Shown: positions 11,853-23,968, counted from the stretch's first letter. The stretch: 64,000 bases of DNA from Hydractinia symbiolongicarpus (GCF_029227915.1 NC_079888.1:14925001-14989000), one strand, 5' to 3'. A program made the numbers and translations. Notes: generated by a model not told the origin, from the letters alone.

Positions 11853-12169
11853 TTGATAAATATATCAATTCACTGTTGTATCGCGTACAAGTACTGACGC
11901 TGGATTCCTCTTGTATTTACCTTTGTTTGCAGACTTTGATTTGGCGGACTTCGAATTATAGACTGACTTTGATTTTGAGCGGGCTTGACTTAAAGATAGA
12001 CTTCGACCTTTTACTATGCCTTCTTTGTTTCAACTGAAGAAAGCACCGCGCGAAGTTTCTAATTACAATCATTCGTATAAAATGCCATACAGGCAAAGTA
12101 GACATAAAGCACGGCATTTCCACTCCATTCCTCTACACCCAGAGAGAGCGAATATTCGAATGAATTTAA

Positions 12170-12960
12170 TCAGCAGACTCTTCCAACAAACACAATCGTG
12201 CCACTATTCGTTTTCATCTGCACCGAACGTATAATTCCGTCGTCACCTGAATGCACATAGGTAATTCGGGCTAGGGGCCAATATGATTGAGGAACGTTGA
12301 CAGTTTGAACAATTACTAAGTCTGCAACACGAAAGTTTCGACTGTTTTGTAGCCATTTTTTTCTCCACGGTAATAACGGCAATACTCACGTACCCATCTG
12401 CTCCTAAACATGTTTTTTGCGGCTTGCACTGATCGCCACTTTTTGCGAAGATTAATTTCGTTCTCACAGAAAATTCCAGGGATGAATAATCGGCCTTTGA
12501 CAATGACCTTTACCGCACGTTTGACTGATTTTATGATCGATTCCCATGTATCTTCCATCCATGGGTTAGCTGCAGGGTAAAGTTTCCATTCAATTTTATA
12601 ATCGCTTAACATCTTTGTCACCTTCGATTAATCTAACTGGGATAGCGGTTCTTTTAGCTCGCCTTCCGCTCCAATAAAATTCGTACCGTTGTCACTTCTG
12701 ATAATCTTGATATTTCCTCTTCGACTATAGAACCTTCTTAGTGACATTTTGAAGCCATCTGTGGATAGGTCGCCGGCTAATTCGAGATGAACGGCTCGTG
12801 TGTTAAGACATGTGAAAATCGCACCATACCGTTGCGCTAGTACTGCATTTGATCTAGTTTTTCTAGATAGTTTAACCATGATGGGTCCAAAGTAATCAAT
12901 ACCGGTATATGTAAATGGTTTTTCGCCGATCGCCAATCTCTCCCTTGGTAGGTCACTCAT
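12170..12960 (-). pseudogene. BEL/Pao retrotransposon integrase remnant
   Basis: The frame from 12960 downward encodes a DDE integrase core: TGIDYFGPIMVK holds the first Asp, CLNTRAVHLELAGDLSTDGF is the typical BEL/Pao middle segment, and IIRSDNGTNFIGAE holds the second Asp. Frame changes near 12620 bring in NPWMEDTWESIIKSVKRAVK with the Glu. A further change near 12380 leads to the C-terminal domain (WLQNSRNFRVADLVIV, then SVQMKTNSGTIVF). About 70 residues of the usual linker appear deleted between these last two pieces. At least two frameshifts make it non-functional. The product would have inserted retrotransposon cDNA. Confidence 0.85.
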
Positions 12961-14797
12961 GTATGGTGCTTAAGGCTTGACACGTTCACGTTTACAATGT
13001 GAACAATTTCGAAGAATTTTTCGAGTTAGATTTTTCCCAGATGTTTTGCAATAGCGCTGACGGACATTTGCTAGATATGCTCTCTTGCGACATGTTGGTT
13101 AACTTCGTGCATGTGTTTGATTACCAGTGCTGCTATGGGATGTTTTGGGTACAAGATAAATTGATGCTTCACATTCTCTGGAAGTTCAGCTCTACTGAGA
13201 CGTCCACCGACTCGGATTAATTGCTGATATGAAGCGAGACTGAAGTGGCAAGATCCAGCTACTTTTAGAAATAACGTTGTTCGTCTTCAAGGATCGATAT
13301 TCATTAGGGTACGATTCTATCTGAGAGATACGACAAACCTCTAATTCGGTATCTGAGATATTGCATGCTGTTAAGGTTGTAAACGATTCTATTTATGAAC
13401 AGTCTCGTTTCCACTTTAACCAATTCGACTTAAGTTTGATAATCCATGCTGTATGTGGAATCAATTTTCTCCATGATGAGTAGTGATTCCATTTAGTCAC
13501 GGGGAAAATTTTGTTGTTAACCAATTGTGTCGTAGCAATGTTAACGGTGTTTTCGGCGATTTCAGGTTTCACTGGACAATCCTTTCGCACTTTTCAAAGG
13601 AACTCTAAGCCTTTTATCCAGCGGTATTCTGTAGACAATATTCCAAAGTTGATGTTTTTGGTGCTATCGAAAGCAACGTTCAGCACACCAGGTATGAAGT
13701 ACCAACTGTTAATTTGTGTATTTTCACGTATTTCGTTGACTCTGTGTGCAATATACTAACTAAAACGAGAACTTTCATTACGTATATAGCTTAATACACT
13801 TTGAGAATCACTCCAAAGAAAAACGCTATCGACCCTAAAGCTGATTTCGCTCGTTATCACACATTTCATCCTTGAAGTTATAACTGCTGCTTGTAATTCC
13901 AACCTTGGTATCGTTAAAGAAATTTTCTTTCATTGGCGCGAGACGAGATTTTCCCATAACGAAACAGCAATTAATTTCATTTTCGTTTTCAGCTCTGAAA
14001 TACGCTACGATGTGCAGTTCAATGTTGGGATTTTCTGTTCTGTGAAATTTGTACCATCTTGGAATCTGAATGCTATTCATTTGTTTGACATTGGTTTTCC
14101 ACTTGTTCCATCGTATTAGAAATCGTTGGGCAAATCTTCATCCCAATCAATTTTACGTTTCCAAGGATCTTGCACGATCAACTTCTATTCCAGGACGGCA
14201 GGAACTACTATTCTGAGGGGATCGAATATTGAGCTCACGAAGCTAAAGAGTCCTCTTGTGGTAGAAGGCAACTCCTTTAAGACCAATTTGATTTGTAGAA
14301 CGTCAATTTCTGTGTCCCATAGTACACCCAGGGCTCTTTCGAAAGGCAGATTACTCTAATTGAGGTTGATAATTTTCTTTGGTAATTTCAATGGCGGTAA
14401 AGCTTTCATGATTTCTCGATTATTTGATAGCCATTTCGTAAGTCGAAAACTTCCTGTTTTAAGTAGCTTAGTGATTTGAGTGGCTATGAAGATCGCTTTT
14501 GCAGTAGTCGGTTCAGAATTCAGAAAGTCATCCATGTAAAAATCTTGTTTGAGTGCCTTGATGACTTCGTTTTCAAAGTTGTTCTTTTCGTAGGTTGCTA
14601 TTTTCTTTAACGCCCAGTTGGTACAACAGAGCGAATCTGCCTTCCAAAAAAGGTTGAAATTTTGTAATCTTCTATTTTGTCGATTTTCTTATTCCTCTAA
14701 ACAAACCTATGAGCGTCTCGATCTGCTGGTCGTACCTACACTTTGTGAAACATCTGCTCGATGTCCGCTATTAATGCATATTCCGAGGAAGACTATA
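12961..14797 (-). pseudogene. BEL/Pao reverse transcriptase/RNase H remnant, 5'-truncated
   Basis: Upstream part of the same decayed pol. On the minus strand the first recognisable sequence, just inside 14776, reads ALIADIEQMFHKV, the reverse transcriptase fingers/palm motif. It is followed by a stop and then a continuation. The catalytic box FYMDDFLNSEP lies at 14506-14541, with the YMDD codons at 14527-14538. Scattered frames down to about 13390 match the RNase H and pre-integrase region. Gag, protease and the N-terminal part of the reverse transcriptase are missing, and no LTR was recognised. Homology stops abruptly at the 22-bp repeat (14776-14797), where the Polinton remnant begins shortly after. 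Confidence 0.75.
14776..14797 (+). repeat. 22-bp direct repeat bracketing the BEL/Pao remnant, right copy
   Basis: Exact copy of 11466-11487. It sits exactly where recognisable reverse transcriptase sequence ends, so it marks a breakpoint. Confidence 0.85.
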
Positions 14798-14917
14798 TAG
14801 AAGACATCCAAGATCTATATGATCTCTATAAGATTTTACGCCTCAGTAACATAAGCATGCTCTCCACAAGACATTTCGAAGTTTTAGAATTCCCGGTGTA
14901 GGAGGAGCTGATGTCGA

Positions 14918-17900
14918 CATGTATATAGGGATGGTGCGACCAAACGTGAAAACCTTGATTGAGGACCAGGTAAAAGATATGCGTTCGGGGAGGTACATTT
15001 GTCCCTGTGGAAAACAAACTCGGAGAAGGCCAACGATGAGAATATTGAGGTAAAAAAAGTCTTCAAAAGTAAAATGGCCTCAGTCTTCCAGGGTAGCAAC
15101 GTGGACGACTTGCTGGATAGAATGTTTGCTCAGATTAAAACACATGTAGAACATCCAGCACTACCCCAAAGCGGATTCACCATCAGTCGAATCATACACC
15201 GCGATGTAGACTTTCATAAACTGCGGTTAACGAGAGGTTCGTCATATATAGCGCTACCCAAGTGGATACCTTCGAAAAAGGCTATCATTAACCCGGTAAA
15301 TGAAGACGAGGATTGTTTCAAGTGGTATATCATAGCTTCATTACATCATGAGGAAATTGGGAGGAACCCGAATCGAATATCTCAGATGAGTCCCTACGCA
15401 GACCTCTATAATTGGGATGGTATAGAGTTCCCTACAAGCACTAAGAGTATATAAAAGTTTGAGGACAATAACAAGGACATTGCGGTAAACATCCTATATA
15501 CAATGGGGAAGAAGACCAACATCCTACGTCGATCGGTGCACAACAGACGTACTAAGGTGGTGACTCTTCCGCTTATCATCGATGATAAAAAGACCCACTA
15601 CACGGTTGTTAAGAGTCTTTCACGACTCTTAGGCAGTGGGACATCAAAAAACACAAAATCGATGCATTTTTGCCTGAACTGCCTACATCGCTTCAAGACG
15701 GTTGAGTGGAGGAACAAGCACTAAAGATATTGCAAGGACCACGAGGCCGTTAAAATAACAATGCTAACAAAGGCTGAAAAATGGCTATTCTATAGAGATG
15801 GTCAGATGCAGATCAAGGTACCCTTTGCTATATATGCAGATTTCGATAGCTTATTGATACCAGTAGAAGATGCCAGGGAGACTAAGACAAAAAAGCTGAG
15901 GAAGCACGTACCGTATGGAAGTGTACCAGATTCCCTAACAGTGTACAGGGGTGAGGACTGTGTGACAACGTTCGTGAATCACCTGGAGGATAAAGTTAAA
16001 AGGCTATTCAATACCTTCCCGCAGCAAAATATGCTGCTCTAACGGAGGTCTTGAAAAGAGAATATGACGAGGCATCGATATGCCACATCTGCCAAAAGCC
16101 ATTTGACGGTTGTGAGAATAACCACAAAGTTCGAGACCAGCGGCGCATAACATCTGCAACATGAAATACAAGATACCTAGCCATATACCTGTGATATTCC
16201 ACAATTTAAGCGGATACGACTCACACCTGTTTATCCAAGAACTGGGTGAAAATACGACACACAGGACATCGGGTGCATCGCAGAGAATACCGAGAAATAT
16301 ATCAGTTTCAACGTTAAAATCAAGGTACCACTGCCAGGTATGGGGTATGCCGATGGAGAAACGTATAAAACCATAGAGATTAGGTATATCGATAGTTGTA
16401 GATAATGCCCTCAAGTCTAGAAAAATTGGCAAGCAACCTCATTGGAACAAACGCCGCTGGAATGAAATGCTGCCACTGTGCAGATACCTGTCTTCAATTC
16501 CATAGCATAGACACTGAATACATGGCAAAGTTTTGGTGTAAAAATTGCGATTCGAATACCATTAAGCAACTTAATTGGGACCAGGTAAAGGCAAACGTCC
16601 CATCCATGCTAACGTTCATCGACAAAGATGATACCTTCAGGCTGATTCTTCGAAAAGGCGTGCACCCTTAAGAATACATGGACGATTGGCAGCGATTTGA
16701 AGAGGCACAGCTATCTTCCAAGGATGCATTTTACAGCAAGTTAAAAATGAATGGGATTAGTGATGAAGATTATCAATGCGCAAAAATAGTATGGAAGTGT
16801 ATAACCCCGGAAGGTGATAGCTTCACCATGGGGGACTACCATGACATATACCTGACCATAGACGTCCTGCTATTGGCCGACGTGTTTGAAACGCTCCTAG
16901 ACGTGTGTTTGACAAACTACAAGCTTGATCTTGCACACTTTTACAGTACACCCGGATCGGCATGGAAGGCGGCACTTAAGTATACTCGAATCAGGCTAGA
17001 GCTCCTTACGGACCCCGATGTTTGAAAAAAGTATCCGTGGAGGTATAACCCAAGCTGTACACCAGTATGTTAAGGCTAGCAACAAGTACATGGGAGACCA
17101 GTATGATCCAGAGGTTGAATCCTCCTACCCCCAGTGTTTAGATGCGAACAACCTATACGGATGGGCTATGAGGTAGGACCTACCAACAGACGACTTCAAA
17201 TGGGTATCGAACGTCGAGGCATTTACAGAAAAGCGAATCGAGAATTTCGTTATGGACAATAAGCATGGGTACATTCTAGAAGTTGATATCGATTACCCCG
17301 AGAGGCTACACGACAGGCATAACGGGTTGCCGTTCCTACCCGAACGCAGGACGGTCCACAGGGTAGAGAAACTAGTACCAAATTTAGAGAACAAACCAAA
17401 GTACGTGGTACATATCAGAGGCCTTTACGAGGCCTTAAAACCTGTGCTTAAATTGAAGAGAGTACGCGGGGTCATCCAATTCAACCAAAAGCCATGGCTT
17501 AGGGGCCATATAGATCACAACACGAGCCTGAGAACAACTGCCAAAAACAAGTTCGAGAAGGATTTCTACAACCTGATGAATTTGAGCGTGTTTGACAAGA
17601 CGATGGAGAGTATTAGAAATCACCGCAACATTCAGCTGGTCACCAATGAGGACAAGTACATGAAGCTCGTGATGAAGCCTAATTTCAAGAGTGGAAGTCG
17701 GTTTAGAAAGCACCGTTGAAAAGGGCAAGACGGAGGTCAAGATGAACAAGCCGTATACATTGGTCAGGCGATACTAGATATGTCAAAAATGGTGATGTAT
17801 GAGTTTCACTATGATTTCATACAACCCAAATACGGTAGCAAATTGCAACTGTGCTACATGGACACAGACAGCTTTGTATTCCACATACGAATAGAAGACT

Positions 17901-18356
17901 TTTACCGTGACATTGCCCAAGACGTCAAGACACACTTCAATACGAGTGCCTATAGTGCGGAAGATAAAAGACCTCTTCCCGTAGGGAAAAACAAGAAGGT
18001 CGTAGGCCTCATGAAGGACGTTAAATGGAAAGATCATGACAGAATTCATAACTCTTAGGGCCAAACTATATGCCTACAAGAGCCTTAAAAAAGAGATCGG
18101 TGATCTCAAAACGAAGGGCATGAAGAGATGCGTAACCAAAAAATCCATCACCTTTGATGACTATCGGCGATATCTGGAAGAGGGCGTTGACGTCTACAAG
18201 AGCTAGGTGTTGATTCAAAACAAAAACCACCAAATCTACACCCAAAAGGTCAACAAATTAGCCCTTAACAGGGAGGATGATAAAAGGCTTGTACAACACA
18301 ATCAAATTACGACACTTTCCCGTAGCCGTTACCGCCTGATGTCTACGCGGAAATAA
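14918..18356 (+). pseudogene. Polinton protein-primed DNA polymerase B
   Basis: Replicative polymerase of the element, split over several frames. In order: N-terminal segment with DLLDRMFAQIKTHVEHP and FHKLRLTRGSSYIALPKW (15.1-15.3 kb); a CLNCLHRF zinc-like motif (15.67 kb); exonuclease motif I FAIYADFDSLL (15.82 kb); motif II FHNLSGYDSHLFIQEL (16.20 kb); motif III DIYLTIDVLLLADVFE (16.85 kb); palm motif A CLDANNLYGWAM (17.14 kb); motif B NKFEKDFYNLMN (17.55 kb); and motif C LCYMDTDSFVFH (17.85 kb). The C-terminus ends near 18356. Catalytic Asp residues are all still readable, yet stops (for example near 15454, 15722, 17025 and 18056) and frameshifts break it at least seven times. Confidence 0.92.
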
Positions 18357-18443
18357 AGGGAGGTGTGTTTGCATATCGCTATACTTTTACCGCATGCACT
18401 GATTGCGTTTTGCTTCTTTCAATATAGACGTATAACAAAGAGA

Positions 18444-18863
18444 ATGTCTGATATTGCACGAGTATTTGACAATGGCTCTGCAGAATACGAACAGATAGAG
18501 AAACCTATGGATAGACTCCAAGTCCTGAAGGAAGCCCTACGGAAGGGCAAGGGCCATCTCCTACCTGAAAAATGCACAGAAGGGTTTGTCAACAAGGCTC
18601 CAGATGAGGCCATCGACAAAGTCCATAACGTGTATGTACAACGTGAGCTTCAAGAGAAAAGGGAGAATACCACAAAGGCGTTGATTACCCATGTTATTAG
18701 CCTGTATGCAAATTTGAATGGGAACTTCGTCGACATCGACAATGTAGATGAATTACGTCGAGATATCGAAGAATACCCTATAATCCGACACTCTATGACA
18801 GATCTTGGTATCCTGGTGTACTGCACCATAGGAAGGTGTCTTGCCCCAGTCCTGGTGGCATGA
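18444..18863 (+). CDS. Polinton conserved hypothetical protein, 139 aa
   Basis: Open frame from ATG 18444 to the stop at 18861. It begins MSDIARVFDNGSAEYEQIEK and later has the segment VDNVDELRRDIEEYP in the variant IDNVDELRRDIEEYPIIRHS. A hydrophobic C-terminus (MTDLGILVYCTIGRCLAPVL) suggests membrane association. I recall comparable proteins from cnidarian Polintons but know no function. It lies directly between the polymerase and the next membrane protein, and is one of the few intact frames in the element. Confidence 0.6.
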   Translation: MSDIARVFDNGSAEYEQIEKPMDRLQVLKEALRKGKGHLLPEKCTEGFVNKAPDEAIDKVHNVYVQRELQEKRENTTKALITHVISLYANLNGNFVDIDNVDELRRDIEEYPIIRHSMTDLGILVYCTIGRCLAPVLVA

Positions 18864-18879
18864 CACACGGCGAGACATA

Positions 18880-19314
18880 TGTCTAAGAAAAAGGAGGATG
18901 CAGAGACTAACGAGGAAGAGTCTCGGATGGTGGTATAATAAAAGGAGTGGGGAGGGACAAAAACAAGAAGAGAGAGTCATTACAAAACCACCAAAGCATC
19001 CTGGTCGTGTGGCCCAAGGACACAAGTTGGCTGCACTGATGAAGAAGAGGAAGGAAGAAATAAAGCAACAAGAGGATACTGTAGAGCCTGCAGTCAAAGC
19101 CTCTTCTGGGACAAGTTCCGTACAGTCGGTTCACATCTATGGGGCCGGTACGCTGGCCGTGCTTGCCATAGGTGTCGGGATATGGTGGTATAGGTCCGGA
19201 AACAAATCTCAAAACATCACACCTGAGCCCCAGCAGGGAAAACAGGATAAATCCCAGCCAAATATCGAAATACTTAAGATGCATTGGATTTTTTCAAAAA
19301 ATGACACTAAATAA
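18880..19314 (+). pseudogene. Polinton single-pass membrane protein, frameshifted
   Basis: A plausible start at 18880 (MSKKKEDAETNEEESRMVV) runs into stops. The same protein then resumes in another frame with KPPKHPGRVAQGHKLAALMK, a basic helical segment. One hydrophobic span follows (GAGTLAVLAIGVGIWWY, about 19.14-19.19 kb), then a polar tail. The layout (charged N-terminus, basic helix, one membrane span) fits a small virion or membrane protein of Polintons. Function is unknown. Confidence 0.55.
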
Positions 19315-19569
19315 ATGGCAGCAAGCAACGTAACCCCTAAAGAGAAGGAGATTCTGGACATGTTGTACGAAATAGTCGTAGACCTTAGTTTCACCCTTGC
19401 CTATGCCATGGCAGGTAAGGAATGTTTGGGTATAACAAGTCCATCTACAAGAATGGATACAAATGACGTTCTTAAAATGGTGTTGTATTTTTCTGCAGGT
19501 CGGGCGGGCCGTGAGACGGCTGTGAAGAAGGGATGGCTCCCCGCGAGTATCGTGCCAAAACCTAAATGA
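19315..19569 (+). CDS. Small Polinton ORF, 84 aa
   Basis: Intact frame starting immediately after the preceding stop (TAA then ATG, no gap), as expected for compact Polinton genes. The protein starts MAASNVTPKEKEILDMLYEI and contains SAGRAGRETAVKKGWLP. No domain recognised; a mostly helical, soluble protein is likely. Confidence 0.5.
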   Translation: MAASNVTPKEKEILDMLYEIVVDLSFTLAYAMAGKECLGITSPSTRMDTNDVLKMVLYFSAGRAGRETAVKKGWLPASIVPKPK

Positions 19570-19599
19570 GCGTCTAGTAAAATTTCTATTTCCCATGGA

Positions 19600-20390
19600 G
19601 AAGATAGAAATCAATATGGAAGGAACCAAGTGCCCCAGACAATTTTAAGGTCAAGGTAAATGGTCAAACTACAAAAACATGAACATGGTGCCTAACTGGA
19701 AAGAAAATGTCAAGGGGCAGCACATACGCACCGGCTTCCACCCTCTATATGAGCTCATGACTATCTGTAGAGGTTATATTGAAGCCAGTTTTCCGAGGTT
19801 CGTACCTAGGTGCTCTAAAAGCATTTGCACGTTCACCATAAGATACTGTTTCAGTATGTGGAAACTGGAAGGCAGCCCACGCTCGCCGAGGTTGCCAAGG
19901 CAATAGACAAGGCTACTACCTGGATAGTAAATAGAGATCAGGGCATGTTCAAAATGCAAACACATTCTAGCCCCCGACAAGTTTATGATTAGGGGCAGTA
20001 GTCGAACAAAGAGTTGTATAAATTGCCTAGATAAAGCCAAGGGAAAACGGCGGCGTATCAAATGCAAGGACCATGTTATCGAACACAAGGTAGACGCTCT
20101 TGCTATTGACAAAGAGATTAGAGGGCTTCAACAGGATCGGAATTGTCTACTTCTATATACACTGTTGACATATGACATTATACCCGGTACATTGAACTCA
20201 TCGGAGAGAGCCAGGAGAAGGCACTACTAATCCAAAGGTACCGCAAGGTACTGCGATGCCTACAGGGAAAATTATCCTATCCTACTCTAGCCATCGAATA
20301 TAGGACCCCAAATACCAAACTCTGCCCTGCCTGTCGAGAGTCCTTGGTTAATAATCACGGTGGCGTCTTAATATGTTCCTAAAGTTCACG
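19600..20390 (+). pseudogene. Polinton zinc-ribbon protein remnants
   Basis: No long frame survives, but three fragments look coding. Near 19.82-19.94 kb a helix-turn-helix-like segment reads YVETGRQPTLAEVAKAIDKA. At 19.95-20.06 kb CSKCKHILAPDKF...SCINCLDKAKGKRR gives a C-x2-C...C-x2-C ribbon. At 20.19-20.38 kb a second ribbon reads KLCPACRESLVNNHGGVLIC. The first ribbon resembles the CxxC modules of the Cys-rich protein at 24-25.3 kb in this element. It could be one multidomain DNA-binding protein or two neighbours. Confidence 0.45.
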
Positions 20391-20417
20391 ACAGAAAATG
20401 GAGCAACTACTAAATAA

Positions 20418-21038
20418 ATGGATGTTGTGAAGGAGTCGCATACTTCAATTTTTACCGGCCCGACAAGTTGTGGCAAGACACAACGTGTTTTGAATCTACT
20501 CAGGAATGAGTATAGGAAGCACTTCCGCAATATAGTGATACTTTGCCCTACCCTGCGATGGAATACCACCTCTTTGTAGAGGGACTCGCTTTGGAAGGAC
20601 TCTTACGTGTTTCTGATAGACCCCGAAAATGAACGTTTTGAATGGATCCAAAAATTGTCCTCATTTTTGGCGTCCGAGGGCACGTTACTTGTGATTGACG
20701 ACGTCATACCTGATGAAAACCTCGACAAGCATCGGCAATCCCTACTTAAATTGGCTATTTCGGGAAGGCATCGCAAACATAACTTTTGGCTGTTAACCCA
20801 ATCGTATACTGCATTACATAAAAATTTGAGACGTCAAAAGAAACAGATTTTTGCCTGGTACCCATCTAAGAGGAGTGACATGAAAATGATAGACGAGGAA
20901 ACCAACCTTATTTCAGATTGGGATGATATCAGAGCCGAATTGAAAAAATCCAAGCATGCATGCCTATACGTAAGGCTTGAACACCCCGGGACCTGGAAGA
21001 TTGGAATGACCCAAGTGAAATCTTCTGGCTTACGTTGA
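20418..21038 (+). pseudogene. Polinton genome-packaging ATPase (FtsK/HerA type)
   Basis: DNA-translocating ATPase that would pump the genome into capsids. The start ATG at 20418 leads quickly to Walker A (TGPTSCGKTQRV) and ILCPTLRWN. One in-frame TAG (20577-20579) interrupts it, after which the same frame continues to 21038. Walker B is GTLLVIDDVIPDENLDKHR (about 20.69 kb), followed by the sensor-like SGRHRKHNFWLLTQSYTALH. Length, about 206 residues, is normal for Polinton ATPases. Apart from the single nonsense codon it looks complete. Confidence 0.9.
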
Positions 21039-21050
21039 TATATTAGAAAG

Positions 21051-21830
21051 ATGTCATCGCAAGTTATGTTCAACACAGGAACCATAAGGACCCTGGTCAA
21101 CAACCAGGATCAACCTATGTTTAAACGCGCTGATTTCGGACGTTTCTTGGTCATCGAAAAGAGTCTTATCGAGATATTCCCACCCTTCCACGCCGTGATT
21201 AAGGGTTGGTTACAAACCAACTACTAAAAGGAGATCAAAATAGGTATGACTCTTTTGTGACGTTAGACGACGCATTAGAGATTCTGCGTAGGTCAAAAAA
21301 TCCTAGGGCGGTGGGCCTAATCAAATGGTTAACCCGGGCAGGTGTGAAAAAACTACAAGACCAACTTGAGAAGCAGCGCCAGGCCCTTGAGGACAGAGAT
21401 ATTGCCGTCGTTATGATCTTGACGGCAGAGATAGTCAGCTCATGGTACTCGAGGACGAACGTGAGGTACGGACTAAGGAAAACGCAGGACTTAAAAAAAG
21501 ATATGTTTCGCACAGATATCAATATGATACTGTGCTATGTGTGGTTGATAAAAACGATCCTCACGAGCATAGAAAAAAGGTATACATAAGCACTATATGA
21601 TCCGATGCCAGCGTAGCAACTCGGTGCAAGAATAAACACGTTAAAAGCAATGTACCCTAATATGACAGCGAGGAAACCGGAATGCGATGATCCGAATGCT
21701 GTACATGCCTGGTGGCGATTCAGGGACCATACCCTAGGCATTGAGAGCTTTTACCTCAACCATTTTACGTTACCCAACGATGATACGCGTGATCTATTCG
21801 AGGGAATGTTTGACATTGATATGTCGTAAG
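21051..21830 (+). pseudogene. Polinton BRO-N/MSV199-like protein
   Basis: Starts at ATG 21051 with MFKRADFGRFLVIEKSLIEI, the N-terminal segment of BRO/MSV199 DNA-binding domains. A frameshift near 21206 continues with DDALEILRRSKNPRAVGLIK, the second half of that domain. A coiled coil (LQDQLEKQRQALEDRD) follows, then, in another frame, KRYVSHRYQYDTVLCVVDKN and finally CDDPNAVHAWWRFRDH. This order (BRO-N, coiled coil, C-terminal domain) is common in large DNA viruses and Polintons. At least three frame changes make it a pseudogene. Role: probably DNA binding. Confidence 0.6.
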
Positions 21831-22338
21831 CAGGCGCAAATTTCTCTTGTGGGTAGTAAAAATTACCGCATCAAGGGCAGGCTTTTAAAGCTCTTCCCTA
21901 TTAACCCTTTCAGCTGTATGTTAAAAGGTAGTGAAATATCAAAAAGTTGGAAGCTTATCTACAAAGGAATCAATTTACAATCAGCTATAATATTCAGGTA
22001 CAGGGTCAATGAAGGTAATCGATACGTTTTGGGCCCCTGATGTGCCGTAAGAGCTGTTTACTCAGACAATGAGTAACCTTTTTTATGAGAGACCGCTCTT
22101 CTTTGCGAGCAACTTGATGGCTTTGCTCCCGGTCCAGAGAGGTTCCGGGGTGTAGTAGATATTGCTTAGCTTTTCAGCCTCCTCATTGGTAACAATATGT
22201 GGTAATTCTTCTGACATTATATGTCAAAAAAACGTTCCTACAGATTCTTATAGGCAACAAACCCTAGTAGAGATAGGGAGCCAACAAGGAAGGCCAAATT
22301 CCCATCCTGTTGTTGCTTTAAGGATACTTAGAAATCTT

Positions 22339-22635
22339 TCAATTGCGGACATTCTTGTCTGAAGCAATGCAATAGCTGTACATGTCGTCATCCAATTCAC
22401 GCAGGCTTTTACCGGCCTTTATTTGCAGTTCCCGCTGTTCGTTGAACCAGTCTAATTTGGCTTGTCTATCTTGTATCCGCTTTGCTTGGGCGGCTTGTAG
22501 TTGTTCCATCACCCTATCATGTCTTTTCCTCTCTGCCACACCGTGTCCTGCAAGTTTAGAAAATAAGAAGTTTGTGCCGCTGAATACAAATGCATTTATC
22601 GCAGCACCTGCTACGATAACAGCTATTGTCGCCAT
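22339..22635 (-). CDS. Polinton small membrane protein, 98 aa
   Basis: Intact minus-strand frame from ATG 22635. It opens with a hydrophobic helix (IAVIVAGAAINAFVFSGTNF), then SKLAGHGVAERKRHDRVMEQ and a charged amphipathic helix. I recognise this as a protein repeatedly encoded in cnidarian Polintons; it is probably a minor virion or membrane component. Its start overlaps the end of the upstream HNH gene by 13 bases (stop at 22623-22625), which implies tightly packed, co-oriented genes. Confidence 0.7.
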   Translation of the reverse strand: MATIAVIVAGAAINAFVFSGTNFLFSKLAGHGVAERKRHDRVMEQLQAAQAKRIQDRQAKLDWFNEQRELQIKAGKSLRELDDDMYSYCIASDKNVRN

Positions 22636-23050
22636 GCTCTATTTTGAGACAAACGATTGCCTTTTAAAATGTTCTCACTCATCCACATAGGTCGCGTGTT
22701 GGTGTAGTGCAGTCTTTTCCCTACCTCGACAAGCGATGGAGCATCCTCGTTTTCCTTATATTAAATTGGCACCTTGTGATCGATATGCCACTCCCCGTAA
22801 TTGTCCCAATTCATATCCTCGGAAAGCTGTTTGTCAATATGGGCCTACAGGGTAGCGATATCGCAACCTAAGTACGCCTGGGAACTGAGCTCCTTGTTTT
22901 CCCTCAGGGCGTGGTAGGTTTGGCTTCTTACAACACCAACGATTTGTCCGACAGTGTCGCAAATTTGACAGGTGGATCTCCTTTTTTCATGCTTGCAAAA
23001 TTGACTTTCTTTACGGAGATGTTTTTTTGCGTGGCAAATTTTCTCGGTTG
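22623..23050 (-). pseudogene. HNH-like homing-type endonuclease
   Basis: Minus-strand frame with CKHEKRRSTCQIC, a zinc-knuckle motif like the CPHxRxRxxCKEC units further upstream. Then come a helical SQTYHALRENKEL, the segment DMNWDNYGEWHIDHKVPI, and PMWMSENILKGNR. EWHIDH...N...EN..KGNR is the HNH nuclease signature (metal and catalytic His/Asp/Asn). Two in-frame stops are visible, TAG after CDIATL and TAA after DHKVPI, so it is broken although the motif survives. The true N-terminus is unclear: 23.05-23.95 kb, separating it from the Cys-rich repeats, is AT-rich and looks like an insertion. Confidence 0.75.
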
Positions 23051-23960
23051 CAAAATTATGGAAAATCATATAAATGAACATTTCTGGAGCTGTGATAGTC
23101 TTTTTGCTACAAAATCTATGTTGCAGATGTATTTTCATAGCATGATTTGAGATAGTTATTCTTCAGAATATGAGCATGATTGGAGTGAATTGTCACTTTA
23201 CGAGTGCTCATTAATGCTAAAATACTTAAATTAGTGATTTGGACTCGTAAAATAAGAGTTACTGATGGGAAAATTTGAAAGAGGAGCAAGTTTGAACAAA
23301 TTTTAGAGTAGATATTGAGTAAAGTAGTTTTCGTAATAATATTCATGTTTTACCTAACAATTAATCCGATACATACAATTTATTAACATTTTAAATAGTG
23401 TGAACTGTAATATAACACTAAATATGAGAAAATAGACTAAAATAAGAGCAATTTTGCAGCAAATAGTCATTAATGATAATACGCTTTATGCTTTTGCACA
23501 AATTAACATTTGCACATCGGATTATAGATATTCAAATACCCGAAAAATGCACAGCTTGAAGAATAGTTTAACATAAAATAAAAGAACACTTCGGGATTTT
23601 TGTAAGATACCATTCTATTACAGTTAGTCGCTAAATTTATTGCTAGGGACTATTAGCTCCAAACTTGCTCTTTTTTTCATATATTTTTTTGTAATCGAAA
23701 GCAGTAATACCTAATAAACCTATATCAATAAAAAATATTTAAAAAAATTGGGATTAAAATGGAAAAAATCTAAAGATTTTTTACCTCAAATCTTATGAAA
23801 GACTTTTTTGCTCCAGTCTTGCTCCGGAAAAGAATGACTTAATACTCCGAAACAAAACATTGTTTTAAAAAGGGAAAAAACAGGACACAATTTCAATCTT
23901 TTTCTAATTGTGTCCATAATTTGAAAAAGTTGTACGCTACAAGTTATATTTCTCAAGCCA
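23050..23960. other. AT-rich spacer inside the Polinton
   Basis: No coding signal. Base composition matches the host flanks instead of the Polinton, and it separates the HNH gene from the Cys-rich repeat array on the same strand. A likely later insertion; no terminal repeats were seen. Confidence 0.45.
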
Positions 23961-23968
23961 CGTCAAAC

